From: Luidia sarsii
Lineage: Eukaryota; Echinodermata; Asteroidea; Paxillosida; Luidiidae
Direction of reading: 5' to 3'
Length of the DNA stretch: 64,000 nt
NCBI GenBank assembly: GCA_949987565.1
Contig: OX465101.1
Coordinates: forward strand, 27,442,456-27,506,455
Below, one piece after another: positions 46,790 to 56,522 of the stretch. Positions within the stretch are counted from its first letter, which is position 1. Each line of letters opens with the position of its first letter. Made by a program: the position numbers and the translations under genes. Below the pieces are notes generated by a model, which was given only the letters and a program-made list of their open reading frames with translations, had not been told where the DNA came from and did not search any database.

Positions 46790-48425
46790 CCACCACCATC
46801 ATCATCCTCATCATCTTTGTCATCCTTGTCATCCTTGTCATCCTTGTTATCCTCATATTCCTCATATTCCTCATTATCCTCGTCATCTGCGTCATCCTCA
46901 TCATCCTCATCATCCTTGTCATCTTTGTCATCCTTGTCATCCTCGTCATCCTCATCATCCTCGTCATCCTCGTCATCCTCGTCATCCTAATCATCCTCCT
47001 TATCCTTGTCATCCTCGTCATCCTCATCATCCTCGTCATCCTCGTCATCCTCGTCATCCTCGTCATCCTCGTCATCCTCGTCATCCTTGTCATCCTTGTC
47101 ATCCTCGTCATCCTCGTCTTCCTCGTCATCCCTCGTCATCCTCGTCATCCTCGTCATCCTCGTCATCCTTGTCATCCTCATATTCCTCATATTCCTCATT
47201 ATCCTCGTCATCTGCGTCATCCTCATCATCCTCATCATCCTTGTCATCTTTGTCATCCTTGTCATCCTTGTCATCCTTGTTATCCTCATATTCCTCATAT
47301 TCCTCATTATCCTCGTCATCTGCGTCATCCTCATCATCCTCATCATCCTTGTCATCTTTGTCATCCTTGTCATCCTCGTCATCCTCGTCATCCTCGTCAT
47401 CCTCGTCATCCTCGTCATCCTCGTCATCCTCGTCATCCTTGTCATCCTCGTCATCCTCGTCATCCTCGTCATCCTCATCATCCTCCTTATCCTTGTCATC
47501 CTCGTCTTCCTCGTCATCCTCGTCATCCTCGTCATCCTCGTCATCCTCGTCATCCTCGTCATCCTCCTTATCCTTGTCATCCTCGTCATCCTCGTCATCC
47601 TCGTCATCCTCGTCATCCTCATCATCCTCGTCATCCTCGTCATCCTCGTCATCCTCGTCATCCTCGTCATCCTCGTCATCCTAATCATCCTCCTTATCCT
47701 TGTCATCCTCGTCATCCTCGTCATCCTCGTCATCCTTGTCATCCTTGTCATCCTCCTTATCCTTGTCATCCTCGTCATCCTCGTCATCCTTGTCATCCTC
47801 GTCATCCTTGTCATCCTCGTCATCCTCGTCTTCCTCGTCATCTTCGTCATCCTCGTCATCCTCGTCATCCTTGTCATCCTCGTCACCATCGTCATCCTCG
47901 TCATCCTCGTCATCCTTGTCATCCTTGTCATCCTCGTCATCCTCGTCTTCCTCGTCATCCTCGTCATCCTCGTCACCATCGTCATCCTCGTCATCCTCGT
48001 CATCCTCGTCATCCTCGTCATCCTCGTCTTCCTCGTCATCCTCGTCATCCTTGTCATCCTTGTCATCCTCGTCATCCTCGTCTTCCTCGTCATCCTCGTC
48101 ATCCTCGTCATCCTCGTCATCCTTGTCATCCTCGTCACCATCGTCATCCTCGTCATCTTCGTCATCCTCGTCATCCTCGTCATCCTTGTCATCCTCGTCA
48201 CCATCGTCATCCTCGTCATCCTCGTCATCCTTGTCATCCTTGTCATCCTCGTCATCCTCGTCTTCCTCGTCATCCTCGTCATCCTCGTCACCATCGTCAT
48301 CCTCGTCATCCTCGTCATCCTCGTCATCCTTGTCATCCTCGTCATCCTCGTCATCCTCGTCATCCTCGTCATCCTCGTCATCCTCGTCATCCTCGTCATC
48401 CTCGTCATCCTCGTCATCCTCGTCG
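46790..48425. repeat. 9-bp minisatellite, ~1.6 kb
   Basis: Units CATCCTCGT/CATCCTTGT/CATCATCCT with a 9-bp period. A ~100-bp higher-order unit containing CATATTCCTCATATTCCTC and ATTATCCTCGTCATCTGCG occurs three times in the first third. Every frame on both strands is open (polar acidic, Ile/Val/Leu, Ser or Arg/His/Pro repeats), which explains the very long frames. It ends about 200 bp before exon 2. Confidence 0.97.
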
Positions 48426-48625
48426 TCAGGCTCCTCATCCTCAATATTGATATCAATGCGCCATGCAGTGAAACTGTACACAGAATCAAGAACCCTTGAC
48501 CAGCTACATGTACATGTGTTGCACCTTGTGGGATTTTATTTCAGACCAGGGGTTGCTATCTAGGCAATGAAATTAATTTGTTGTTGTTTTTCTCTCTCTC
48601 TCCCCTCTTCTTTCCTTTGCCACAG

Positions 48626-48692
48626 GTTGGAGAAGAGCCACCAGGAATTACACGAGATCAACAGTGACCTGGAGGAGAGAATATTGGACATT
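48626..48692 (+). CDS. BEGAIN/TJAP1: BEGAIN/TJAP1-like gene, coding exon 2 of those visible
   Basis: A 67-nt exon between a pyrimidine-rich acceptor (CTTTGCCACAG, AG at 48624-48625) and a GTAAGT donor at 48693. Its first G completes the split codon of the previous exon (GC|G, Ala). It then reads LEKSHQELHEINSDLEERI, followed by LDI, ending in phase 0. The piece continues the coiled coil: with this junction the spacing from EEL in the previous exon to I-N-x-x-LE here is 19 residues, the same as in vertebrate BEGAIN (I-N-Q-E-LE). That is good independent support for the splice choice. The donor is followed within about 15 nt by a TCTG/TGTC simple repeat. Confidence 0.88.
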
Positions 48693-48699
48693 GTAAGTC

Positions 48700-48925
48700 T
48701 GATTATTTGTCTGTCCCTCTGTCTGTCCATTTGTCTGTCCATCCATCCGTTGATACATCTGTCTATGTCTGTCTATTCTTCTATCAGTCTGTATACATGT
48801 ATGTCTTTGTCTGTCTTTTTTTCTGCCTGTCTCTATCTGTCTCCCTCTGTCTCTTTATTTCTGCCTGTCTGTCTGTCTGTCTGTCCATACATCTGTCCGT
48901 CTGTCTGTTTGTCTGTTTGTTTTAT
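48700..48925. repeat. TCTG/TGTC simple repeat
   Basis: CTGTCTGTC-type units interspersed with CATC. It begins directly after the exon-2 donor. Confidence 0.92.
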
Positions 48926-48954
48926 ATTGTCTTCAAACAAATGTACAAATGATT

Positions 48955-49345
48955 GTTTATGATGCATTGCTGTATTAAGATCAGGACTGGTTGCAGTGGG
49001 GTCTATCTTTCCCAAAGGAATAATGAAGTGGAGGGGATGGGATGCATGGAGAACGGGAGGGAAGTAATATGTGACATGGATGACAGAAGATGGTTAACAG
49101 AGGGATACTCGTGGGCTAATGAAGGGAAAGGATCAAAGAAGGGAAGAAAAGGTGGAACATATGGAGGTGAAATGGGATAGTACAAAAGCAAGGGGGATCA
49201 TAGAAGTGGAGATCAAAAAGTGAAAAAGTGATATAATGCTTCCAAGTGAATTTGGACAGCACAAAAAAGGATTATCGGAGAGTGCAATAGAATAGCGCAG
49301 TGTTTTGTAGTCATCACTCATCTCGGATGTTGAGGCCATTGAGTT
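48955..49345. mobile_element. F1-associated interior sequence
   Basis: Shares AAAAAAGGATTATC(A/G)GA, GTAGTCAT(T/C)A and GGATGTTGAG(A/G)CCAT with 26610-26690, and a purine-rich lead-in of similar style. No F1 arm is attached here. Confidence 0.5.
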
Positions 49346-49713
49346 AAATAGTGTGCAGCCGCTACATCCACAACTTATCCCTAACCCCCTATAGTACTGT
49401 TTATGTGGAACCCTCCTCAATCCTTCACAATCCTCCAGTGTAAGTTTTACAACCTTGTTTTACAACAATTTGTCTAAGCAGAGTCGTCAGTTTGTCACAG
49501 AATAAAAATAAATAACCTTCTCATGAATATTTGAGAAGGCAATTTACGTCTGCGGACAAAAACAAGATGCTAATGATCGGTCTTCTCTCGGAGAGTTTGA
49601 TTTGTTTTGATTGGCTGGACCCCTAGCCAACCCACAAACCCCTGCTGCCTATTGGCTATCTGGACCCCCGCTGAGAACACCTCTGGTCCTATCAAATTAT
49701 GACTCATTTGAAA

Positions 49714-49881
49714 GAAATTAGGAAGGACCTGACGTTTCGATCCTTAGCAGGACCTTTCTCCTTTGAGAAAGGTCCTGCTAGGATCGAAACGTCAGGCCCA
49801 CTAAATTTTAAGATTTACATTTTGGTAATCTTAGTCAGTAAGCGTTTACAACATGTTCGTATATCACCGAAATTAGGAAGG
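49714..49881 (+). mobile_element. F1 foldback element with exact 13-bp target duplication
   Basis: GAAATTAGGAAGG at 49714-49726 and 49869-49881. The 142-bp insert has arms CCTGACGTTTCGATCCTTAG and TCCTGCTAGGATCGAAACGT, then CACTAAATTTTAAGATTTAC and tail AGTCAGTAAGCGTTTACAAC. Confidence 0.92.
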
Positions 49882-50639
49882 GACGGAAAATCAGGTGGGA
49901 TGCAGCTAGCTGATATTGTACGTCCGTAGAGAAGATTTTTAGGGGGCGGGTTTGATGTTGTGGTTGTTGAGAGGACTGTTCTTGTCACTTCTGGTTTTGT
50001 GCCAGAAAAGGAACGCCACCCTATACTAGCCTTAGCATAAGCCACTGTGAACAGCTTAGCTTCTGATTCGCCAACATGTGCTGCCACCCCCAATATATAA
50101 ATGGGTCGACTGTCTCCATTAAGTAATGGATTGAGTCAGAGTTGGGACATCTATGTTTTAAGCTACCCCCTATATCTGTGTGTGTGTGTCTGTAATCACA
50201 GTTATCCCCCAACAGGCAGGTAAGGAAGGGAAAATGGGATCCACACGGCACTCAGAATGATGGGTTGGGTGGTGGAGTTAGCCTGTGCAAATATCAACAG
50301 TTCCTCCTGCCTGATAGATTGACTTCTGATTGAAATAAAGAAGAAACCAATGTGGGGTGGGTTTTTTTCCCCCCCCCAACGTAAGATCAAGGAGCAAGGG
50401 ATATATCAGTCCGCTGCTGCGATACTGGATGCTTTATCGTGTTTGCGGAGTGGTTTCAGGGGAGAAGGAAAGGTTGGCGGGGTTCTGGCATGTACGATCC
50501 ATTGCATTTATTTGTACAGGATTCCTTCCTCTGCCCTGGTTCCTGATCCTCAATTAGTAGCGCATGGGTTGGGCCAGCCGGCTGGCAACTGGGAGGGGTG
50601 CGGGTAGGAGGGGAGGCAAGGGGAAGTAGATCGCTCTGT

Positions 50640-51000
50640 GGTCTCCTTTCTGTCTGCCGGGCGGGGTGGTGAGGGTGAGGCACAGGCAGAGGGAAAAATG
50701 AAGAGGCATTGGGAAAATCAGGGGCAGGGGCAGGGGCAGGGAAGATGCAGGGGGTGATGGAGGGGAGAGGGGGGATAGAGAGAGGGGGAGAGGGAGAGGA
50801 AAAGAGGAGGGGGAGTTTTACAGGGAGAGGGAGAAGAGAAGGAGAGAGAGGGTAGAGATAGAGGGAGAGGAAGATGGAGCGGGAGGGCAGAGAGGTAGTG
50901 GCAGAGAGAGGGGAAGGGATGGGAAGGGAGATTGAGGGGAGAGGCAGATGGCAAGGGAGGGGAGAGAGAGAGAGAGAGAGGTAGAGGGAGAGGGAGATTG
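50640..51000. repeat. GA/GGA-rich tract
   Basis: Mostly GGGAGAGG, GAGAGAGG and GGGGCA units on the + strand. Long minus-strand frames are low-complexity artefacts. Confidence 0.9.
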
Positions 51001-51483
51001 TCATGCTGATTTTGTGCATCTTACATGCCAGTGGAGACACCGGGTCTTTCGCATCAAGGATCACTTGGGTTATAGGGCATGGGCGTTACTGGAGGGGAAG
51101 GGAAGGGAGCCGAGGTTGGGGGAGGAGGGGGTTGGGGAGTTCCATGTATTGATTATGGAATAAGTAGAAGCAGTCTGCCTCGCCCTGTGCACACAGATGC
51201 CTGGACTTTACAGGAGAAGCGGTTCAGAATAAACAGCCCACAGGAGGTGGTTATTCCTATGGACTGCACCAGACAGTTAGATTGTCTCCCATGGATGTCT
51301 CGCATGTACAGGCTGACTCAGCCTCGCCGCCCCGTGATTGTGTTTTTGGCAAGAGACGATGGGCACGCAACCAGGCAAAATCACTTGAGTGTACAGTGCT
51401 AATTGTTAAGTCCAGTAGGGCAAACCCTCATCGAATGACTCACACTCGTTTAGACCAGTGTCCTGTTTCACGAGTGCTTTGCC

Positions 51484-51674
51484 ACTTCTTCTTCTTCTTC
51501 TTCTTCGTCTTCTTCTTCTTCTTCTTCTTCTTCTTCTTCTTCTTCTTCTTCTTCTTCGTCTTCTTCTTCTTCTTCTTCTTCTTCTTCTTCTTCTTCTTCT
51601 TCGTCTTCTTCTTCTTCTTCTTCTTCTTCTTTTTCTTTTTCTTCTTCTTCTTCTTCTTCTTCTTCTTCTTTTTT
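51484..51674. repeat. (CTT)n microsatellite
   Basis: About 190 bp of CTT with regular CGT interruptions about every 45-75 bp (51506, 51556, 51601). Confidence 0.97.
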
Positions 51675-52136
51675 TGCGTATGAGGCAAGCAGCAATTAGA
51701 GGTGCTGCTGTCTCAAGTTGTTGTCGTTCGCCCGGGCTCAATCAGAAGAGCGAGACCAGTTACCAGGGCTAGGAGGTTGACAACATGGGCCCCCGTGCTT
51801 TGCTTAATGAGTCCTATCCACTGTTCAACGATTGATCAGAAAGTGGAAGATGCAGACTGAGCTTGATTGCAATGTCAATGGATGGTCTGGGCTTGGGATG
51901 AGTTTGTGAAGAGATTCACACCCAATGTGGGGGGAAAAAGCAGAATACCGCCCCGGTATTCTTTCCCGGTCTGTTTTCCTTTCTGATGTGCATTATTAAA
52001 ATCAAAGCCAGCCGTGACGTGATACCAAAAATGTAGTTCTATGCTTACTGACTTGTATGACCAAGATCTCAAAATTCTGTTGGGCCTGAATTGTTAAGTG
52101 AAGATCTTTGAGAGGGGTCTATTTCTAAGATAATAC

Positions 52137-52321
52137 AAGTAATAAAGGATCTCAAAATTTAGTGAGTCTGACGTTTCAATCCTAGCAGGACCTTTCTCAA
52201 AGGCAGAGGTCCTGCTAGGATCGAAACGTCAGGCCCACTAAATTTTGAGATTTGCATTTTGGTAATTTTAGTCAGTAAGCAGTTTGCAACATTTTTGTAT
52301 ATCACTCTAAGTAATAAAGGA
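52137..52321 (+). mobile_element. F1 foldback element, best copy, exact 13-bp target duplication
   Basis: AAGTAATAAAGGA at 52137-52149 and 52309-52321. The 159-bp insert starts TCTCAAAATTTAGTGAGTCT and its second arm ends CCACTAAATTTTGAGA. The tail GTCAGTAAGCAGTTTGCAAC runs to TATATCACTCT. It sits 82 bp upstream of exon 3. Confidence 0.93.
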
Positions 52322-52403
52322 ATGTAAATATATGATGAGATTTTGATATTCTACAAAGCCATTTCAACTCTTCAAAGCATTTTCCGTCTCTGCTCCTCCT
52401 CAG

Positions 52404-52511
52404 GCTGCAGCGTACGAGAAGGAAAAACAAGCCCTCAACCGAGAGGTACTGACCCTGAGCCAGAGACTGCTGGACACCAAGTTTGAAATCAACAAGCAGG
52501 AGGAGAGAAAT
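52404..52511 (+). CDS. BEGAIN/TJAP1: BEGAIN/TJAP1-like gene, coding exon 3 of those visible
   Basis: A 108-nt, phase 0-0 exon of 36 codons with acceptor CTCCTCCTCAG (AG at 52402-52403) and donor GTAAGA at 52512. It begins AAAYEKEKQALNREVLTLSQ and ends KQEERN. It aligns to the family segment Y-E-x-E-K-x-AL-x-x-E-(I/V)-x-x-L-x-x-x-LL(D/E)-(A/T)-K-x-x-I, the second half of the conserved coiled coil. Because the exon is a multiple of three and in phase 0 on both sides, skipping it would keep the frame and shorten the coiled coil by 36 residues. The (CCCTG)n block starts about 80 nt after its donor. Confidence 0.9.
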
Positions 52512-52589
52512 GTAAGATGGATGGGATTGGGTTGTAGGAAATAATAAACAGTCCAAAGACATGTCTGATTAAAGCAAGGTTCTCCCCAC

Positions 52590-53390
52590 CTTGTTCTGCC
52601 CACCTTGTTCTGCCCTGCCCTGCCCTGCCCTGCCCTGCCCTGCCCTGCCCTGCCCTGCCCTGCCCTGCCCTGCCCTGTCCTGCCCTGCCCTGCCCTGCCC
52701 TGCCCTGCCCTGCCCTGCCCTGCCCTGCCCTGCCCTGCCCTGCCCTGCCCTGCCCTGCCCTGCCCTGCCCTGCCCTGCCCTGCCCTGCCCTGCCCTGCCC
52801 TGCCCTGCCCTGCCCTGCCCTGCCCTGCCCTGCCCTGCCCTGCCCTGCCCTGCCCTGCCCTGCCCTGCCCTGCCCTGCCCTGCCCTGCCCTGTCCTGTCC
52901 TGCCCTCCCCTGCCCTGCCCTGCCCTGCCCTGCCCTCCGCTCCCCTGCCCTGCCCTGCCCTGCCCTGCCCTGCCCTGCCCTGCCCTGCCCTGCCCTGCCC
53001 TGCCCTCCCCTGCCCTGCCCTGCCCTGCCCTGCCCTGCCCTGTCCTGTCCTGCCCTCCCCTGCCCTGCCCTGCCCTGCCCTGCCCTGCCCTGCCCTGCCC
53101 TGCCCTGCCCTGCCCTGCCCTGCCCTGCCCTGCCCTGCCCTGCCCTGCCCTGCCCTGCCCTGCCCTGCCCTGCCCTGCCCTGCCCTGTCCTGTCCTGCCC
53201 TCCCCTGCCCTGCCCTGCCCTGCCCTGCCCTCCGCTCCCCTGCCCTCCCCTGCCCTCCCCTGCCCTCCCCTCTCCTCCCCTTCCCCCTCCTCCCCTGCCC
53301 TCCCCTCCCCTGCCCTCCCCTCCCCTGCCCTCCCCTCCCCTCCCCTCCCCTCCCCTCTCCGTCCCCCTCCCCTCCCCTCTCCTCTCTCCG
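52590..53390. repeat. (CCCTG)n pentanucleotide block, ~0.8 kb
   Basis: Nearly perfect CCCTG pentamers with CCCTCCCCTG variants, grading into CCCCT units after about 53250. The 5-bp period keeps frames open on both strands, so the ~300-codon frames here are not genes. Confidence 0.98.
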
Positions 53391-54175
53391 TCGCTACCTA
53401 CCGTACCTCCCTCATATAGTCTGTCAACAAACTTTCCTCTCCCCAGGACAAAAAAATAGTGCTCTGTCACGGCAATGGATGGCGTAGACACGAAATTCAA
53501 TTCCCCTGTGTTATTTCATTGTTGATGGAACCAACATTATTGATCACAGGGCTTCGTTTGTAGGCTGCGATTATCACATATCACATGGGCCAAGCAACAT
53601 GATGGTAGACCGAGGATAGTTTAGATACGTACCCATCTCTCGCCTTTTTTGTTTTTGATGTGAACATTAAAATCAGCCCTCCCCCCTTCCCTTCATCTCC
53701 CCCTCCAAAAAAATAGACAGAGAGTTAAATGAAGGGATAAATGTAGGCCTGCTCAGGATGAATCACATGAAATTAAATTGGGCTCAAATCAATCCATCCA
53801 AACTGAATTAAGCAAGAAGTAGTGAGCAAGGCTGCAGCCGACTAATACCCCCCCCCCCAGCCCAGCCCCACCCCCACCTCTCCTCCCAATCCTGTCCCAT
53901 CCTTGAATGTCAAAACAAATTAGATTTATGCGCCGACTAAAAGATTGATGTGCAATCTGAATGGATTTCCTCGCTGCGACAAACCCTGATCCCCATTCGC
54001 TAAGCCCTGGCAAGCCCTTTATCCAAAATGCTCCGTTGTACCCACCCCCCAAAGAAAGAAAGAAAGAAAAAACAAATACAGATATTTGACTATCAAATGA
54101 GATTACTGCGGCTTTTTATTCACCTGCATTTAGCTACAGTGGGCCTAGTGTGGGCCTTTGGGGTATGATGAATTT

Positions 54176-54635
54176 GTGACCCGGCACAGCGACATGAGGA
54201 ATATCCCACCAAAACACTTTTCGAGTGAACAACGCCTGAAGTCAAAGTATCTTCTCAATTCGATAAAAAAAAATCAATTTTTTATTTTTTTTATTTTCGG
54301 AAAGTTAATGTATTGGAGGATATTATGTCCAAAGGATTTTTCTGAAATCCGTCTCTAAATGTTGAAGAAACAAGGATTTCAGTGGAGTGTTTGTGTACTG
54401 TTTTCATGAAAATGTAAAGTTCCTGCCTTTTTGAATTGGCCGCTTTCGAGGAGTTAGAATGGCGCTGCTATATCGTGTCTGGTACCAAATGAACGAGCAA
54501 AGTCCCCTTGTACTATTTACAACAAAGTTCACTCGGAAATAATTTTTATATCATTTTAAAGCTAATGGTATATTCTTTCACATCGTAAGAATCTCAAAAG
54601 TGGGGGTTATTCCTCATTATGCTGTGCCGGGTCAC
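54176..54635. mobile_element. Inverted-repeat element with GTGACCCGGCACAGC ends (460 bp)
   Basis: GTGACCCGGCACAGCGACAT at the left and ATGCTGTGCCGGGTCAC at the right; the homology continues inward through GAGGAATA/TATTCCTC. The interior is AT-rich with no coding capacity. Confidence 0.85.
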
Positions 54636-54673
54636 GTTTGTGCAAGTGTCAGTTTTGAGTGCAGTTTGGATTC

Positions 54674-55410
54674 TAAAGCCTCGTTTCTGCTGATCTTAAA
54701 TTTAACAAGGTGATAGTTTTATTATTTCAAACGGGTAAATCCTACTGACGTTCCCACTTGGACTTCTTGAGTCGGGTAATTTTGTTGAGACGGCTAACAA
54801 GGGAGCTGTGAGTGACCTTTGAGGTTTTGGTAATGACCTCAATAGCCCGTGAAATAAATAGAAAAAAAACGCTTCAGGCTGCCATCACGAAGAGGTTTTA
54901 TAGTAGTACAGGAAGTACAATGTATGCAGAAACCATGGTATGTGCGTGTTGTTGAGGTACTGTACAGGCTGGCATTTGACTGAATTTGTTTTTGGTTTTT
55001 TTACCGAGGGGTGCTTTACCAAGTCTCGCATTTCCACTGGACTGATTCACTTGGTCAAAGTTACCCGGGGTGGATTTCGCAAAGCCTCACGATGCATCGT
55101 AACTCAACATGTGATGGATAAGCCAGTGTTAATAGTAGTGATACACCGTATGGTTTCTGTGCATCGCTGATTGTCTTGCGATGGATCGCAAGTTACGCTG
55201 GGTTTGATGAAATCGACGGCAGGTCACGTCTCCAGGGCAGCGGTTGGTCAGTGAAAGCAACCACCGGACTCAAAGTCAAAGTAACCATGGTAACCGAATG
55301 GAAAGTTTAGTGGGCCGTTTCTGCTGGACTTAATTATAGGAAAAGCAACCAACCAACAGTTGTCTCGGTGAGGTTTGCCCCTCAAAGGTCATTGGAAATG
55401 CAGCTTTACG
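54674..55410. mobile_element. F8 element(s), diverged, with F3 nested
   Basis: CGCATTTCCACTGGACTGAT, GTCAAAGTAACCATGGTAAC and GGGCCGTTTCTGCTGGACTT recall 7312-7641. The F3 copy at 55072-55215 interrupts it. Boundaries are uncertain. Confidence 0.5.
55072..55215. mobile_element. F3 foldback element, copy 4
   Basis: GGATTTCGCAAAGCCTCACG at the left, CTGGGTTTGATGAAATC at the right, with CCGTATGGTTTCTGTGCATC inside. Confidence 0.85.
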
Positions 55411-55412
55411 CG

Positions 55413-55661
55413 CTCTAGTTGAGATATATATGCAGACCGACGTATGAAGCTCAATATTTTATTGTATCTTCAATGCATAGAGGGTACAGGGTAGAGGATA
55501 GAGGGTAGGGGGTAGGGGGTAGGGGGTAGGGGGTAGGCGACAGTCTTACAGTGTTTCGTTCAGTTAGCTCCGTCGGCAACAAAAATCGGCCATTGAAACG
55601 TGTGGGAGTCTATTCGGGGATTGAGCTTCATACGTATGGACGCATATATAGTTCCTCTAGT
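55413..55661. mobile_element. Foldback element enclosing a GGGTAG repeat
   Basis: CTCTAGTTGAGATATATATG and ACGTATGAAGCTCAAT at the left pair with ATTGAGCTTCATACGTATGG and ATATATAGTTCCTCTAG at the right. Between them lies a (GGGGGTA)n array at about 55485-55537. Confidence 0.8.
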
Positions 55662-56106
55662 TGGAAAAAATAGGGGAGGGGAGCGGTTTCGGAGGTCTAA
55701 TTTTGGTTTTATTTTTACAGTGAGCAGAAGGCCAATGTCTTTTCTCCTGTCCCCTTCTCAGCGACTACGCTGTTTCTGTGCGGCATTTTCTGAATTTTGA
55801 AATGAAAAAAAAAACGGAATTGAGAGATGTCCAGTGTATAACTAGCCATTGGCCCTCTGACATTTCGTTGTCATATTGATCTGTGAGGAGTTGTATCACC
55901 CCATTGCCTTTTATCTTCTGAGATCGAATCCAAATGTATATATACATCAGTGCGCGGACTAATATGAATGGGGGGGGGTCGGGTGGGAGCAATGGGGTTT
56001 TTTTTTTTTCCCTGTGAGAACTCTGACCTATGCATGAACCTGTTTGGATGGTGAGTTTGCACGACCACATGAGTTGGGACTTTTCTAGTTAGTTGTTTGC
56101 CTCTGA

Positions 56107-56522
56107 ATGGAAGCGGGGGTGTGAGCCCTGGAGATATACGGCAGTTAATGGTTGAATTGCTTCTGACCGGCGCCCCCACCCCGGCAAAGACTTGTTGACT
56201 ACAGTGGAACGTCGCTAAATTACGAACATCCCGGGATCCATGAAAATGGTTAACTATAGTGGTCATTTGTTTATAGCAGTTGCCAAAGGGCATGTTCGTT
56301 ATAGCCGAATGTTCGGTATATCGACATTCATTATAGCAACGTTCCACTGTATTTGGGAAGGCCACCATCTAAGGGCTGGATAGCTCAGATGGTAGAGCAC
56401 TGGTATACATTGACCCAGAGGTCTCGGGTTCAAGTCCCGGTCAAAGTTTTCTTTGGCAATTATTTTTCAATTTGTTCAAAAGTTCCCAGTCAGTTTTTCC
56501 TCTGTTTGTTTGACTTTTCTAG
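56107..56522 (+). mobile_element. SINE family A, copy with nested transposon
   Basis: GAATGGAAGCGGGGGTGTGA through GGCAAAGACTTGTTGAC, interrupted at 56200, resuming TTTGGGAAGGCCACCATCTA. Then a tRNA-like part (56373-56449: TAGCTCAGATGGTAGAGCAC A-box, GGTTCAAGTCC B-box) and tail GTTCCCAGTCAGTTTTTCCT. The tRNA-like part looks intact in its boxes but is embedded in the larger repeat, so it is read as SINE. Confidence 0.85.
56200..56351. mobile_element. CAGTGGAACG inverted-repeat transposon in TA site
   Basis: TA duplications (56200-56201, 56350-56351) flank 148 bp starting CAGTGGAACGTCGCTAAAT and ending ATTATAGCAACGTTCCACTG. The paralogous SINE at 22.7-23.0 kb preserves the empty site. TA targeting and the CAGTGGAAC start fit a Tc1/mariner-superfamily MITE (family knowledge). 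Confidence 0.9.

Larger units (their letters stand above)
34340..48625 (+). other. Intron between visible exons 1 and 2 (14.3 kb)
   Basis: GTGAGT...CCACAG intron. It holds the assembly gap, the CT-rich blocks at 35.8-38.6 kb, copies of F1, F2, F4 and F6, a large foldback at 39.6 kb and the 9-bp minisatellite at 46.8-48.4 kb. Stretches with nothing recognisable: 34554-34863, 36207-37068, 38611-39559, 39919-40424, 40521-41576, 41681-42202, 42286-44120 (apart from mononucleotide C/G runs, a short GA tract at 42665-42705 and a 20-bp tandem duplication at 43763-43802), 44477-44861, 44946-45210 and 46297-46548. No other exon was identified. Confidence 0.8.
48693..52403 (+). other. Intron between visible exons 2 and 3 (3.7 kb)
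   Basis: GTAAGT...CTCAG intron. It contains a TCTG/TGTC repeat next to the donor, F1-related sequence at 48955-49345, F1 copies at 49.7 and 52.1 kb, a GA-rich block and a CTT block. Plain stretches: 49346-49713, 49882-50639, 51001-51483 and 51675-52136. Confidence 0.85.

Noticed and set aside
46603..48499. Very long open frames (up to 615 codons +, 500 codons -) across the 9-bp repeat
   Set aside because: All frames on both strands are open because the 9-bp unit contains no stop. Composition is purely repetitive, and the block is inside an intron of a gene on the + strand.
51282..51741. Poly-Phe / poly-Leu / poly-Lys frames
   Set aside because: Translation of a CTT microsatellite.
52208..52230. 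Intact hammerhead ribozyme in F1
   Set aside because: The stem and GAAAC-GTC are present, but no CTGANGA precedes the stem in any F1 copy read here. Reported only as a half-core.
52400..53500. Open frames of about 280-366 codons across the CCCTG block
   Set aside because: A stop-free pentamer opens every frame. The minus-strand frame also runs backwards over real exon 3.
56373..56449. Possible true tRNA gene
   Set aside because: A- and B-boxes are good, but the acceptor stem does not close (GGGCTGG against CAAAGTT) and the unit sits inside a longer dispersed repeat with a second copy at 22.8 kb.
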